Origin: Serripes groenlandicus
Lineage: Eukaryota > Mollusca > Bivalvia > Cardiida > Cardiidae
Assembly: GCA_031761405.1 (NCBI GenBank)
Contig: JASEVX010000011.1
Location: 22,447,503 to 22,511,502, forward strand
DNA length: 64,000 nucleotides
Direction of reading: 5' to 3'
Shown here: positions 50,045-60,381 of the stretch, one piece after another
How the letters are laid out: each line of letters begins with the position of its first letter
How positions within the stretch are numbered: the first letter of the stretch is position 1
Translations under genes and position numbers: made by a program
The notes under the pieces: model-generated
Told to the model about the DNA's origin: nothing
The model's input: only the letters and a program-made list of their open reading frames with translations
The model's database searches: none

Positions 50045-51183
50045 TAGCTCACCTGTGCACGAAGTGCTCAAGGTGAGTTATTGTGATCGCCCTATGTCCG
50101 GCGTGCATCGTCCGTCATTATTTTCTTCTCTGTAACCAGTGGGTCAACTGGGATGAAACTTCACAGAAAGCATCCTCTCAATGTCCTCAACAGAATTCCT
50201 TAAACAATTTGGGATCCATGCAAAATTCTGGTTTCCATGGCAACGAAATGAAAAAACTTTAAAATTCTTCTTCTCCCAAACTGGTTGGCAGATTTTCAAA
50301 TAATTTTGTAGAAATGTTCCTTGGATGACCCTCTATGAGATTCCTTTAAGCCATGTTGATTGGTCGATAAACATGGCCGCCAGGGGGGCGGGGCTATTTT
50401 GCCTTATATGGCTATAGTGAAAACTTAAAAAAAAATCTTCTCCGAAAGTGTAAAAGTTTGTAGAAATGTTCCTTGGATGACCCTCTATCAGATTCCTTCA
50501 AGCCATGTTGATTGGTCGAAAAACATGGTTGCCAGGAGGGCGGGGCTATTTTGCCTTATATGTCTATAGTGAAAACTTAAAAAATCTTCTTCTCCCAAAG
50601 TGTTAGGCCGATTTTCAAATAATTTTGTAGAAATGTTCCTTGGATGACCCTCTATCAGATTCCTTCAAGCCAAGTTGAGTGGTCGAAAAACATGGCCACC
50701 AGGGGGCGGAGCTATTTTGCCTCATATGGCTATAGTGAAAACTTAAAAAATCTTCTTCTCCTGTGTCAGGCCGATTTTCAAATAATTTTGTAGAAATGTT
50801 CCTAGGGTGTTCGTCTATCAGATTCCTTCAAGCCAAGTTGATTGGTCGGAAACCATGGCTGCCCGGGGGCGGGGCTTATATAGCTAAAGTGAAAAAAATA
50901 AATCAGGTGAGCGATTCCAGGGCCACAATAAGGAATCCGCTGTGGTCGAGTGGTTAGCGTCGGGGATTTCGAATCCGGGTGTCCCGGGTTCGATCCCCAG
51001 TCGCGGCACTACGGTCATGGTGGAGTCCCCTTGGACAAGGCACATTTTCTATTCTAGAACTGGTTTGTTTACCCAGGGATCATGAATAATTAAATTTAAT
51101 TGCGCGCTAAATGACCTTAGCTGTCGATGCGCCATAAAACAATATACATTCATTCATTCCAGGGCCATCTTGGCCCTCTTGTT
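50043..51183 (+). mobile_element. Hairpin-headed element abutting the previous one, split by a SINE
   Basis: Starts at the end of its neighbour (CTCTTGTTTAGCTC) with AGCTCACC-TGTGCAC-GAA-GTGCTCA-AGGTGAG. The core is the GTAGAAATGTTCC type. The 3' end is interrupted by a SINE at 50924-51155 and resumes AGGGCCATCTTGGCCC and TCTTGTT. Confidence 0.83.
50924..51155 (+). mobile_element. tRNA-derived SINE with 12-bp target duplication
   Basis: Head GTGGTCGAGTGGTTAGCGTC ... CCGGGTTCGATCCCC gives A and B boxes of Ser/Leu type; body GGTCATGGTGGAGTCCCC; tail (ATTC)n. Flanked by ATTCCAGGGCCA at 50912-50923 and 51156-51167. A second copy is at about 52010-52235. Confidence 0.85.
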
Positions 51184-51720
51184 TATGTAAACAAACATAG
51201 GTGACGTAAATATCATTTTTATACCTCACTTGACTTTGTATTGTTAAATTCTCATATACTCATCCTGGGCTATTTCTTACTGTCTCATGGCAACAGTACG
51301 TTTTTGACTGGTTAACAGTATACTATTACATGGCACTCGCGTCTAAATTGTTGGTCATGCACGTGCATGACGTCATTTAAAACAATAACTTCACCGTTAT
51401 GATTAAACTTTCCAAACGGCATTTGCAACAAAATGACTTCTAATGTTAACAAACAGTTTGTTTCAATTTCGGAAGCAGATTTATCAACTCTAGATAAAAA
51501 ATCAGAACCAAATAGTTTACAACATGAAAGTACATGTATTTTAATTAAAAAGGTTATTGACGCTGTACTGTGAAATCATCGTTGGACATTGTTCTTTGGC
51601 GAACGTAGCCTCGCAAGCTCAGCAAATTCATCCCAAGAACTCGGTCTAACGATGATTACGTATACGTTTCACACCAAAAAAAAAAAAAAAAAATACATAA
51701 TTTGCTTTGCAGATGACTAA
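51184..51720. other. Unassigned sequence
   Basis: No exon, RNA or repeat end recognised. An 18-nt A run lies near 51676-51693. Confidence 0.45.
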
Positions 51721-51725
51721 TCTAA

Positions 51726-51870
51726 TTTTTCCCAAATACAACAAAACTGCAGCAGATGACTTTGAAATCTATCAAAACTAGGATGGAATGTATAAATATT
51801 GAAGAGCTATATCCTTTTGTCCCAATGTTTTCAAAAGTTGTCTGCCTCAGATGTGTCAAAATGCCTCTTT
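51726..51870. mobile_element. Decayed MITE
   Basis: TTTTTCCCAAATACAAC ... CTGCAGCAGATGACTTTG ... TTTTCAAAAGTTGTCTGCC. Ends damaged. Confidence 0.5.
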
Positions 51871-52009
51871 ATTTATTATGCTCCCAAAATTTATAGGATC
51901 ATTTTTATAACCCAGTGTTAATATGCAATCTGATTTTCTAGATCTCTATTGAACAGGAAATAAGTTCTTAACTTATATAATAGCACAATGCTTCGTTCTT
52001 TGAGGAGGA

Positions 52010-52235
52010 ATCAACCATGGTCGAGTGGTAAGCGTTGGGGATTTGAAACCAGGCGTCCCAGGTTCGATTTCCAGTCGCGGCAGGACGGTCATGGTGGAGT
52101 GCGCTTGGGCAAGGCACATTTTCTAGCCTAGTACTGGTTTGTTTACCCATGGATCATGAATAAGTGCACTGTTGCTGTGATTTAACTGAAATGATGTTGA
52201 AAGTGGCGTAAAACCCCAGTTAAACAAACATTATT
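52010..52235 (+). mobile_element. tRNA-derived SINE, second copy
   Basis: CATGGTCGAGTGGTAAGCG ... CCCAGGTTCGATTTCCAG, GGTCATGGTGGAGTGCGC and a different tail (AAAACCCCAGTTAAACAAAC). Same body as 50924-51155. Confidence 0.75.
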
Positions 52236-52245
52236 TAAGGCTCAA

Positions 52246-52370
52246 CCCTTTCCCACATACAACAAATCTGCAGCTGTCAACTTGGAAAATATCTAGCCAA
52301 AATTATGAATAATATCTATGAACTAAAACTTACTTATAGGTTGAACAAATTGTGGCAAATGGAGAGGCTG
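52246..52370. mobile_element. MITE left half
   Basis: CCCTTTCCCACATACAAC ... CTGCAGCTGTCAACTTGG ... TTGTGGCAAATGGAGAGG, then it stops; the satellite array begins about 30 bp later. Confidence 0.6.
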
Positions 52371-52394
52371 CATGTTGGAGGGTGAACGGGTACA

Positions 52395-54640
52395 TGTTGT
52401 ACTTTTGATTGAACTTGCTGGTTTTCTATTTGTTCCCTCTTCAGAAGACTTCAATCATTTCCCACATGTAACAAATCTGCAGCAGAGGAAATTCAGAAAA
52501 TCTCTTTAAATTAAAGTTTAATTATGGAAAAGAAATGAAAACATTGTTGAAAAATATGTGTATAAATTATATTTGTTTTATTATCATTCTAGTGCTCTCA
52601 AGTATTCTTATATCTTACACTCTGTACTCTGATTGAACTTGCTGGTTTTCTATTTGTTCCCTCTTCAGAAGACTTCAACCATTTCCCACATGTAACAAAT
52701 CTGCAGCAGAGGAAATTCAGAAAATCTCTTTAAATTAAAGTTTAATTATGGAAAAGAAATGAAAACATTGTTGAAAAATATGTGTAAAAATTATATTTGT
52801 TTTATTATCATTCTAGTGCTCTCAAGTATTCTTATATTTTACACTCTGTACTCTGATTGAACTTGCTGGTTTTCTATTTGTTCCCTCTTCAGAAGACTTC
52901 AACCATTTCCCACATGTAACAAATCTGCAGCAGAGGAAATTCAGAAAATCTCTTTAAATTAAAGTTTAATTATGGAAAAGAAATGAAAACATTGTTGAAA
53001 AATATGTGTATAAATTATATTTGTTTTATTATCATTCTAGTGCTCTCAAGTATTCTTATATCTTACACTCTGTACTCTGATTGAACTTGCTGGTTTTCTA
53101 TTTGTTCCCTCTTCAGAAGACTTCAACCATTTCCCACATGTAACACATCTGCAGCAGAGGAAATTCAGAAAATCTCTTTAAATTAAAGTTTAATTAATAT
53201 GGAAAAGAAATGAAAACATTGTTGAAAAATATGTGTAAAAATTATATTTGTTTTATTATCATTCTAGTGCTCTCAAGTATTCTTATATTTTACACTCTGT
53301 ACTCTGATTGAACTTGCTGGTTTTCTATTTGTTCCCTCTTCAGAAGACTTCAACCATTTCCCACATGTAACAAATCTGCAGCAGAGGAAATTCAGAAAAT
53401 CTCTTTAAATTAAAGTTTAATTATGGAAAAGAAATGAAAACATTGTTGAAAAATATGTGTAAAAATTATATTTGTTTTATTATCATTCTAGTGCTCTCAA
53501 GTATTCTTATATCTTACACTCTGTACTCTGATTGAACTTGCTGGTTTTCTATTTGTTCCCTCTTCAGAAGACTTCAACCATTTCCCACATGTAACAAATC
53601 TGCAGCAGAGGAAATTCAGAAAATCTCTTTAAATTAAAGTTTAATTATGGAAAAGAAATGAAAACATTGTTGAAAAATATGTGTATAAATTATATTTGTT
53701 TTATTATCATTCTAGTGCTCTCAAGTATTCTTATATTTTACACTCTGTACTCTGATTGAACTTGCTGGTTTTCTATTTGTTCCCTCTTCAGAAGACTTCA
53801 ACCATTTCCCACATGTAACAAATCTGCAGCAGAGGAAATTCAGAAAATCTCTTTAAATTAAAGTTTAATTATGGAAAAGAAATGAAAACATTGTTGAAAA
53901 ATATGTGTAAAAATTATATTTGTTTTATTATCATTCTAGTGCTCTCAAGTATTCTTATATTTTACACTCTGTACTCTGATTGAACTTGCTGGTTTTCTAT
54001 TTGTTCCCTCTTCAGAAGACTTCAACCATTTCCCACATGTAACAAATCTGCAGCAGAGGCAATTCAGAAAATCTCTTTAAATTAAAGTTTAATTATGGAA
54101 AAGAAATGAAAACATTGTTGAAAAATATGTGTATAAATTATATTTGTTTTATTATCATTCTAGTGCTCTCAAGTATTCTTATATCTTACACTCTGTACTC
54201 TGATTGAACTTGCTGGTTTTCTATTTGTTCCCTCTTCAGAAGACTTCAACCATTTCCCACATGTAACAAATCTGCAGCAGAGGAAATTCAGAAAATCTCT
54301 TTAAATTAAAGTTTAATTATGGAAAAGAAATGAAAACATTGTTGAAAAATATGTGTAAAAATTATATTTGTTTTATTATCATTCTAGTGCTCTCAAGTAT
54401 TCTTATATCTTACACTCTGTACTCTGATTAAACTTGCTGGTTTTCTATTTGTTCCCTCTTCAGAAGACTTCAACCATTTCCCACATGTAACAAATCTGCA
54501 CCAGAGGACTTATAGAAAATCTCTTTAAATTAAAGTTTAATTATGGAAAAGAAATGAAAAAATTATTGAAAAAGTTGTGTAAAAATTATATTTGTTTTAT
54601 TATCATTCTAGTGCTCTCATTTATTCTTATATCTTACAAA
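52395..54640. repeat. Satellite array, 224-bp unit, ~10 copies, MITE-derived
   Basis: Unit starts (CTTCAACCATTTCCCACATG) at 52449, 52673, 52897, 53121, 53348, 53572, 53796, 54020, 54244 and 54468; every spacing is 224 bp except one of 227, and the last copy is partial and diverged. The first ~110 bp of the unit matches the TTAA MITE left arm (TTTCCCACATGTAACAAATC, TGCAGCAGAGG, AATCTCTTTAAATTAAAG, GAAAACATTGTTG). The rest (TCTAGTGCTCTCAAGTATTC, CTGGTTTTCTATTTGTTCCC) is unrelated. Units are nearly identical, with variants TATAAA/TAAAAA and ATCTTAC/ATTTTAC. Confidence 0.95.
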
Positions 54641-54778
54641 AAAAAATGTATAGAGTCTGAGACTATAATGTGATGAGGTCATATCAGTGTTTGATTTCTG
54701 AGCTGTTTTATACTTCGTATATATATATGTTTATCATGTTAGTTGTCAGATTCCAATAAATGGACATTTGCCTTCAAA

Positions 54779-54980
54779 CCCTTTCACACATACAATAAAT
54801 CTGTAGCAGACGACTTTGAAAACTTTTAGGCAAAAATATGGAAAAATCTCTAAAGATAAAGTTTTATTTATTGAATAAAGTTGAAAACATTGCGGAAAAA
54901 GGAGATTTTTTTTGGCTACAAGGGTTTCAAAGAAACGCCTGCTGCAGATGAATCAAAATGCTTCTACAAGTGGGAAAGGG
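54779..54980. mobile_element. TTAA MITE with decayed target sites
   Basis: CCCTTTCACACATACAAT ... CTGTAGCAGACGACTTTG ... CGCCTGCTGCAG ... AAGTGGGAAAGGG. Confidence 0.7.
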
Positions 54981-55310
54981 TATATTAATTAAATAAAAAT
55001 TGCAACTAGAACTTGATCAAGAATTTATTAAATTTTTGTGTCTAGTAAAGATGCTGAACAACTTTACTATATTATTTTTTTAGTAGTCCCAATATTAAAA
55101 CGGTCTGTTCACCGTTAGTCATCAGCAAAGTTCAAAATATTGTTGTGTGATTGTCTTTTAACGCATTGTAAATTCAATTTCTGCATTAATGCTTTGTAAA
55201 TTCGTTTTCTGCATTAAAACTCTTGTTTGTTCTTGGTTTAAAGTTAATTTCGATATAATTAATTAGACTCTTTGTTATATGTTGTGTCATAATATCAGAA
55301 TCCTTGGCCT
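54981..55310. other. No feature seen
   Basis: AT-rich sequence between repeats. Confidence 0.45.
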
Positions 55311-56245
55311 TTTTAGATCACCTAGAGCCAAAGGCTCAAGGTGAGCTATTCTGATCACTTTGTGTCCGGCGTTAACTTTTAGCTTTAAACATCATCTCCT
55401 CCTGAACCACAGGACCAATTCCATCCAAACTTCACAGGAATGTTCCTTTGGTGGCCCTCTTTCAAAATTGTTCAAAGATTTAAATTCCATTGAGAACTTT
55501 GGTTGCTTCGGCATCAGAAAGGGGGCAAAATGTCAGAACTTTAAAAAATTTCTCCTCTGAATCTGCATGTCAGATTCCAATATAGTTTAGTAGAAATGTT
55601 CCTTGGGTGACCCTCTACAAAGATTGTTCAAGGCATAATGTTTGGTTGAAAACATGGCAGTCAGGGGGCATCAGAAAAGGGCAAAATGACAACTCCTACC
55701 ATTCCATTCGACCAATTTCAACGTTACTTCACAGGAATGTTCCTTTGATGGTCCTCTTTCAAAATTGTTCAAAGACTGACATTCTGTGTAGAACTTTTGT
55801 TGTTGCGGCATCAGAAATTGAAAAAAATACGCACACTTTAAAAACCTCCATCTCCATAATCCATTTGTCAGATTCCAATATAATTTGGCAGAAATGTTCT
55901 TTGAGTGACTCTCTACAAAAACTGTTCAAGCCATGTTAATTTCGTTGACAAACAGGGCAGCAAAGCGGCATCAGTAAAGGTGCAAAATGACAAAACTTTA
56001 TAATTCCATTCTTATTAAATTTCTTGTTAGATTTCAAGATACAATTCCATTCTTATTAAATTTCTTGTTAGATTTCAAGATACAAATGGCTTTAACTGAT
56101 AAACTATTTCTTTAACTGAGTGTCCACTCCTTGCAGTTTCATTTGAACTCTTAATCACATTTTCACAGATATTTGCAGTTAAATATTTGCTTCTAATTTA
56201 CTATCATTCAGGTGATTGATTTATGGCCATCTTGGTCCTCTTGTT
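55311..56245 (+). mobile_element. Hairpin-headed element, AGATCACC/AGCC family
   Basis: 5' hairpin AGATCACCT-AG-AGCC-AAA-GGCT-C-AAGGTGAGCT and core as in 30208-31789, including a short direct repeat (ATTCCATTCTTATTAAATTT) at 56000-56080. It ends GGTGATTGATTTA, GGCCATCTTGGTCC and TCTTGTT. Confidence 0.82.
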
Positions 56246-56890
56246 AGCTTACCTGTCACGTAGTGTCAATGTTGGCTTTTGTGATCGCCCTTCGTCCGTT
56301 GTCTGTCCACAATTTTTGGGAACACGATTAAGTCTTCATTTATTATCCGATGTTTACCAAACATATTCAGTAGCTAGATATACATGAGAGGTCGGTTCCT
56401 TTTAAAAACCAGATCCATCCATGCATGACGGGATTATGGCCCTTTAAAATTGGCAAAATTGCTATAATTGACCTTGTGAACAAGTTAGTCATCATTTATT
56501 ATCCGATGTTTACCAAACTTATACAGTAGCTAGATAAACATGAGAGCTCGGCTCCTTTCGAAATAGCCGTTTATGCATGACTGGATTATGGCCCTTTAAA
56601 ATTGGCAAAAATGCTATAATTGAACTTGTGAACAAGATAATGTCAACATTTATTATCCGATGTTTACCAAACTTATACTGTAGCTAGATATACATGAGAG
56701 CTTGTTTCCTTTTGAAAACCAGCCGTCCATGCAAGACTGAATTATGGTCCTTTCAAATTGGCAAAATTGTTATAATTGACTGTTTGAACACAATAAAAAC
56801 TTCATTTATTTGTCACATGTCCTTTACATTGGCAATATTGACACATTGTTGGATGATGCAGATATTGAAAACAGAAATTCTACCTTTACA
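56244..56890 (+). mobile_element. Hairpin-headed element abutting the previous one, truncated
   Basis: Starts TTAGCTTACC-TGTCACGTAGTGTCA, a CGTCCGTTGTCTGTCC head, then three ~165-bp units (CATTTATTATCCGATGTTTA, GTAGCTAGATATACATGAGAG, GGATTATGGCCCTTTAAAAT). No 3' hairpin. Confidence 0.7.
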
Positions 56891-56939
56891 TTCGATCCTG
56901 TAGAAGGTCAACGACCTCTCAGTATTTTTCAAGATTAAG

Positions 56940-57214
56940 ATTCAGAATGTTCCTTAAGTGACCCACTCAGATTCCTTCAAGCCATGTTGATTGGTCGAAA
57001 AACATGGCCGCCAGGGGGCGATGCTATTTTGCCTTATATTGCTTGAGTGAAAACTTAAGAAATCTTCTCCCCCGAAAGTGTTTAGCCAAATTTCAAATTA
57101 TTTTGTAGAAATATTCATAGGGTGGCCCTCTATCAGATTCTTTCAAGCCATGTTGATTGGTCGAAAACTATGGCCGCCAGGTAAGCGATCAAGGGCCATT
57201 ATGGCCCTCTTGTT
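56940..57214 (+). mobile_element. Hairpin-headed element, 5'-truncated
   Basis: About 1.5 core units of the GTAGAAATGTTCC type, then GTAAGCGATCA, hairpin GGGCCATTATGGCCC and CTCTTGTT. Confidence 0.75.
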
Positions 57215-57330
57215 AATCAAACTACCTTGATGGTATAGTCGAAGATTGTGAGCCCCAGATCGCTGGTTTGATCCCTAATGAGTCATACCAAAGATTTTCC
57301 TGTCATCCCGGTTGATGTATATCTGCTTAC
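57212..57330 (+). mobile_element. SINE head fragment
   Basis: TTGATGGTATAGTCGAAGATT and GCTGGTTTGATCCCTAATG ... TCATACCAAAGATTTT, matching the head of the SINE at 14112. Confidence 0.5.
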
Positions 57331-57447
57331 AAATTATTGTGGGTAATCTTCTTTTCCTATTGGACACCTGGGTTTAAAGATGCCCTTCCCCGCTTCCAGT
57401 GCTCGGACCGATGAGTGCGATTGTTGAACCATACTTTCACCTGTGCC

Positions 57448-57849
57448 CTAGCAAACTCGGCTTCCATGGATTAGAAAGAAGAGAGCGATTCGTTGGCCTC
57501 GAAATATCCCTTTGGAATTTCTGGCAAAGAAGAACATATTCGAAGTTGTGAGTGTTCTTTTCGGCATGGCTGCATAAACATCATGGTGCAATCTATTTAC
57601 ATGGTGACTAAGATCTTGGGGGTATCTGAATTCTCGTTGATCAGAGTCCACGCACCAAGGGAAAATGACTCCTGCATCTGTATGTTGGGCCTTTATCATA
57701 AGATTGGTTAAGTCGTGTTTCGTAAGGAAGGTAGCGGTGCACTTCTCACAGGCATATTCCGCCTCATTTGTTGGCTTCCTGGACCGGGCGGAGGGTAGTT
57801 GGAATTTCCTTGAACCTGCACATAGATTCCGGATAATGAGAACTAACAT
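57448..57849 (-). CDS. C2H2-zinc-finger-like reading frame, origin unknown
   Basis: A 133-codon frame. Around residues 32-56 it reads YACEKCTATFLTKHDL with a downstream H, a C-x2-C half of a finger. Around residues 64-90 WCVDSDQREFRYPQDLSHHV and NRLHH give a second finger in which the second Cys is replaced by Ser. A basic SARSRKPTN stretch precedes the fingers. It lies about 400 bp beyond the end of the Gypsy pol remnant on the same strand, so it could be an extra retroelement frame, a decayed exon of a zinc-finger gene, or chance. An acceptor-like TGTGCAG lies just inside its start. I do not recognise the family. Confidence 0.4.
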   Translation of the reverse strand: MLVLIIRNLCAGSRKFQLPSARSRKPTNEAEYACEKCTATFLTKHDLTNLMIKAQHTDAGVIFPWCVDSDQREFRYPQDLSHHVNRLHHDVYAAMPKRTLTTSNMFFFARNSKGIFRGQRIALFFLIHGSRVC

Positions 57850-57872
57850 AAAAGGGTATGTTCATATGTAGA

Positions 57873-58230
57873 CTGCTGTTCAAATTGTTTTCTTCTAATT
57901 CATAATTTATTTTACATTTTAAAGCAACTGGTATCGCACTTTATATATGGCTGATGATATTTATATAAGTTTCATTCACTCTTAACTTGACTTCTCTCAT
58001 TTAGTGATCTCCATATTCTATCACTGATACATCACACAACGTAAGTAAATCGCGGGTAAGTGATCAATCCTCCCTCATTACTTAAAAAGGGGCCCAACAA
58101 ATACAAAAAAAAATACGTGCACGCTTTCCAACATCAGAAGTCGAGGTGTAACACCTATCTCTAAAAAATATTTTATCTCCAACCATAGATGCAGATACAA
58201 CAAACACCATACATAATCATCCTATTCTTC
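57873..58230. other. No gene seen between zinc-finger frame and Gypsy remnant
   Basis: AT-rich. No LTR could be recognised here or beyond the other end of the Gypsy remnant. Confidence 0.4.
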
Positions 58231-58234
58231 ATTA

Positions 58235-58561
58235 TCTAGATTTCGACGACCATGTATACCTAACAGCCATCTTCGTGGGTTGCTTTTGCAGGGGCGCTAG
58301 ATAACCGTTTAATCAAGTAGACAAGATTGTCTTAGTGACAAGAAAAGGGCCGTTTCACTAGGGAGATAATTTATTGAAAACCCCTGGTCTCCTTGTTGTA
58401 TCATGTAGCCAAACTAGGTCTCCATACATGTCAATCATAGTGTCGTGTCCTATATTTGGTTTTCTTTTTGAGCATTTTGCGAGCTGATTCCTATATAATC
58501 TCAAGCTGTCCTTGCAGATTAGTGACATACTCACATCTGGTAATCCCACCTTTATTTTCAA
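58235..58561 (-). pseudogene. Gypsy integrase C-terminal segment remnant
   Basis: GDLVWLHDTTRRPGVFNKLS followed, after a frameshift, by KRPFSCH and DNLVYLIKR, the usual post-core segment, with in-frame stops. Confidence 0.75.
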
Positions 58562-59163
58562 TTACAGGGTTTGGGGTCTGGCCAGTACTGACATGTTGGG
58601 AGGACCTATACGCCATCATAACCTGAGGTAAGTGCTCATCCCAAGTTCGTTGGTTCGAGCCGCAATACATACTCAACATTACACCGAGAGTGCGGTTAAA
58701 CTTTCTACTGTTACGGTTGACTGTGGATGCATAACCTTTGTCCTTGTGCGGTTCATATGAAAAAAAATTCGAGATAAAGTTTGACAAACGATCACTGTAT
58801 TTGCATGGGTACACCAAATCACGATACATATTCATTGACAAATGCCTTTACTATCGTTTCAGATAACTGGTTTGGAAGGGCTATGGCTTCTGTGTATCTG
58901 GTGAAACAATAACAGATGACAAGGACAATTGCTTTCCCCCTACGTGATCTAGGCAAAGGACCAACAATGTCTACGGCACATCGCTCAAATGCTGACAAAG
59001 TGGGTATAGAGCCCATGTAAGATTTATAGGGTTTAGCAGGTTTTGCGCTCTGCACATTGATGACAACTAGAACGTAGATTTCAACATCACGTTTCATTCC
59101 AGGCCAGTAAAAGGATTGCTGAATTTTAGCTAAAATGTTATCGGTACCTAAACGGAATATCAT
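58491..59163 (-). pseudogene. Gypsy integrase remnant
   Basis: YWPGMKRDVEIYV (His/Cys region), VDIVGPLPRSRRGKAIV with the first catalytic Asp, CFTRYTEAIALPNQ, then in a second frame TWDEHLPQVMMAYRSSQH. The middle of the core is damaged. Confidence 0.86.
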
Positions 59164-59404
59164 GCATGTGGTTCATAAATTGCCTACGATGCTCATCAGG
59201 CACGATACCTTGAAGATGCTCATTTTTGTCATTGTTATGCCAAATGCAAAAAAAATACATTGATCTATCATAACGAGCAGGTCCCACATTCGCCAGAGAG
59301 TTTTGGTTGTATTAGAGCGACTTACAATATGTTGCCAAATGGGTCTTGTACTGGACTTCTGTAGTTGGGTTATGATCGGATCTAACGACTGATCGGACCT
59401 CTGC

Positions 59405-59455
59405 TGTTGTCCAAAGACCTAATAACACAATGTGTTATTAGGTCTTTGTGTTGTC
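59405..59455. mobile_element. 37-bp palindromic insertion with 7-bp target duplications
   Basis: Perfect 18-bp stems around one central A (59412-59448), starting CAAAGACCTAATAACACA, flanked by TGTTGTC at 59405-59411 and 59449-59455. Same family as the copy at 1120-1151, which is identical apart from a 5-nt central deletion. It sits between the RNase H and integrase remnants of the Gypsy element. Confidence 0.72.
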
Positions 59456-59871
59456 GTATTTCTTGAGTTTATTTTTTTAAATTCCAAACAACGATTACTT
59501 GAAAAGGGATAATTTACTAGACTGGTTACGCGTGACGGCTCACACATTAGAAGCTAGCTGCTAAGGACACGTCTTTTTTTCTGAGTAAACGAACTTGGAT
59601 AAGGCGTTGGAAAAACTAGATCTCCCGAATTTTCTGCATCAAAATCACTTGTATTATGGTGTTCAGAGTAGTTCGTACATGGCGCTCGTGAAAGTGCGTC
59701 TGCATTCCCTGTGTTGTAAACGAGGCCTATGTGTAACTATCAAATTATATGTGCCGAGGGTTTCAAGACACCTGGCCAATTGTCCTGTCGGTTGTTTAAG
59801 GGTTTAATCCAAGACACTACAGCATTATGAGTTCTGAGTAATACTGGTTGACCATACAAGTAGTGGTCAAA

Positions 59872-60242
59872 CTATTTAAATGCATGAATGACAGCAAGAA
59901 GTTCTTTGCGTGTTACATAATAATTGTGTTCTTGTTGATTAAAGCTTTTACTGTTGAACGCAATCGCGGTTTCTCTATCATTTTGGATTTGCGAGAGCAA
60001 TGCCCTGGTTGCGAAGTTACTGGCATCAGCACTGGGTACCCTAATATTGGCGCGGAAATCAATGCCTGTGTTAGAGTTGTAAAGGCATTTAAACATTCTT
60101 TACTCCCTTCAAATGTTTCACTTTTCTCCGCTAGTTTGTGGTGGGGGCGGGCGATCTTGGAAAATCCTGTACAAAGCGTCGGTAGTACGAACAGAGACCT
60201 TAAAACGATTTCACCTCTTTCGCATTGCGTGGCGCGGTCCAA
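59872..60242 (-). pseudogene. Gypsy RT thumb and RNase H remnant
   Basis: Thumb: FSKIARPHHKLAEKSETF and LTQALISAPILGYPV. RNase H, in another frame: DASNFATRALLSQIQ, AFNSKSFNQQEHNYYVTRKE. The two pieces overlap in different frames, so at least one indel is present. Confidence 0.85.
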
Positions 60243-60381
60243 TTCTTAACGGAAGCTATCTTGTCTGGGTCGGTCGCAACGCCGTCTTCAGACACTAAAT
60301 GTCCTTTAAATTAAATTTAACTTGTTTTTGAAATAGAACACACCTGGCAGGTTTACATTTTAAATTTGCTTACTGAAGTCT

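Noticed and set aside
50935..51010. Functional tRNA gene
   Set aside because: The A and B boxes are good, but it is the head of a SINE with a body, (ATTC)n tail and target duplication; a second copy is nearby.
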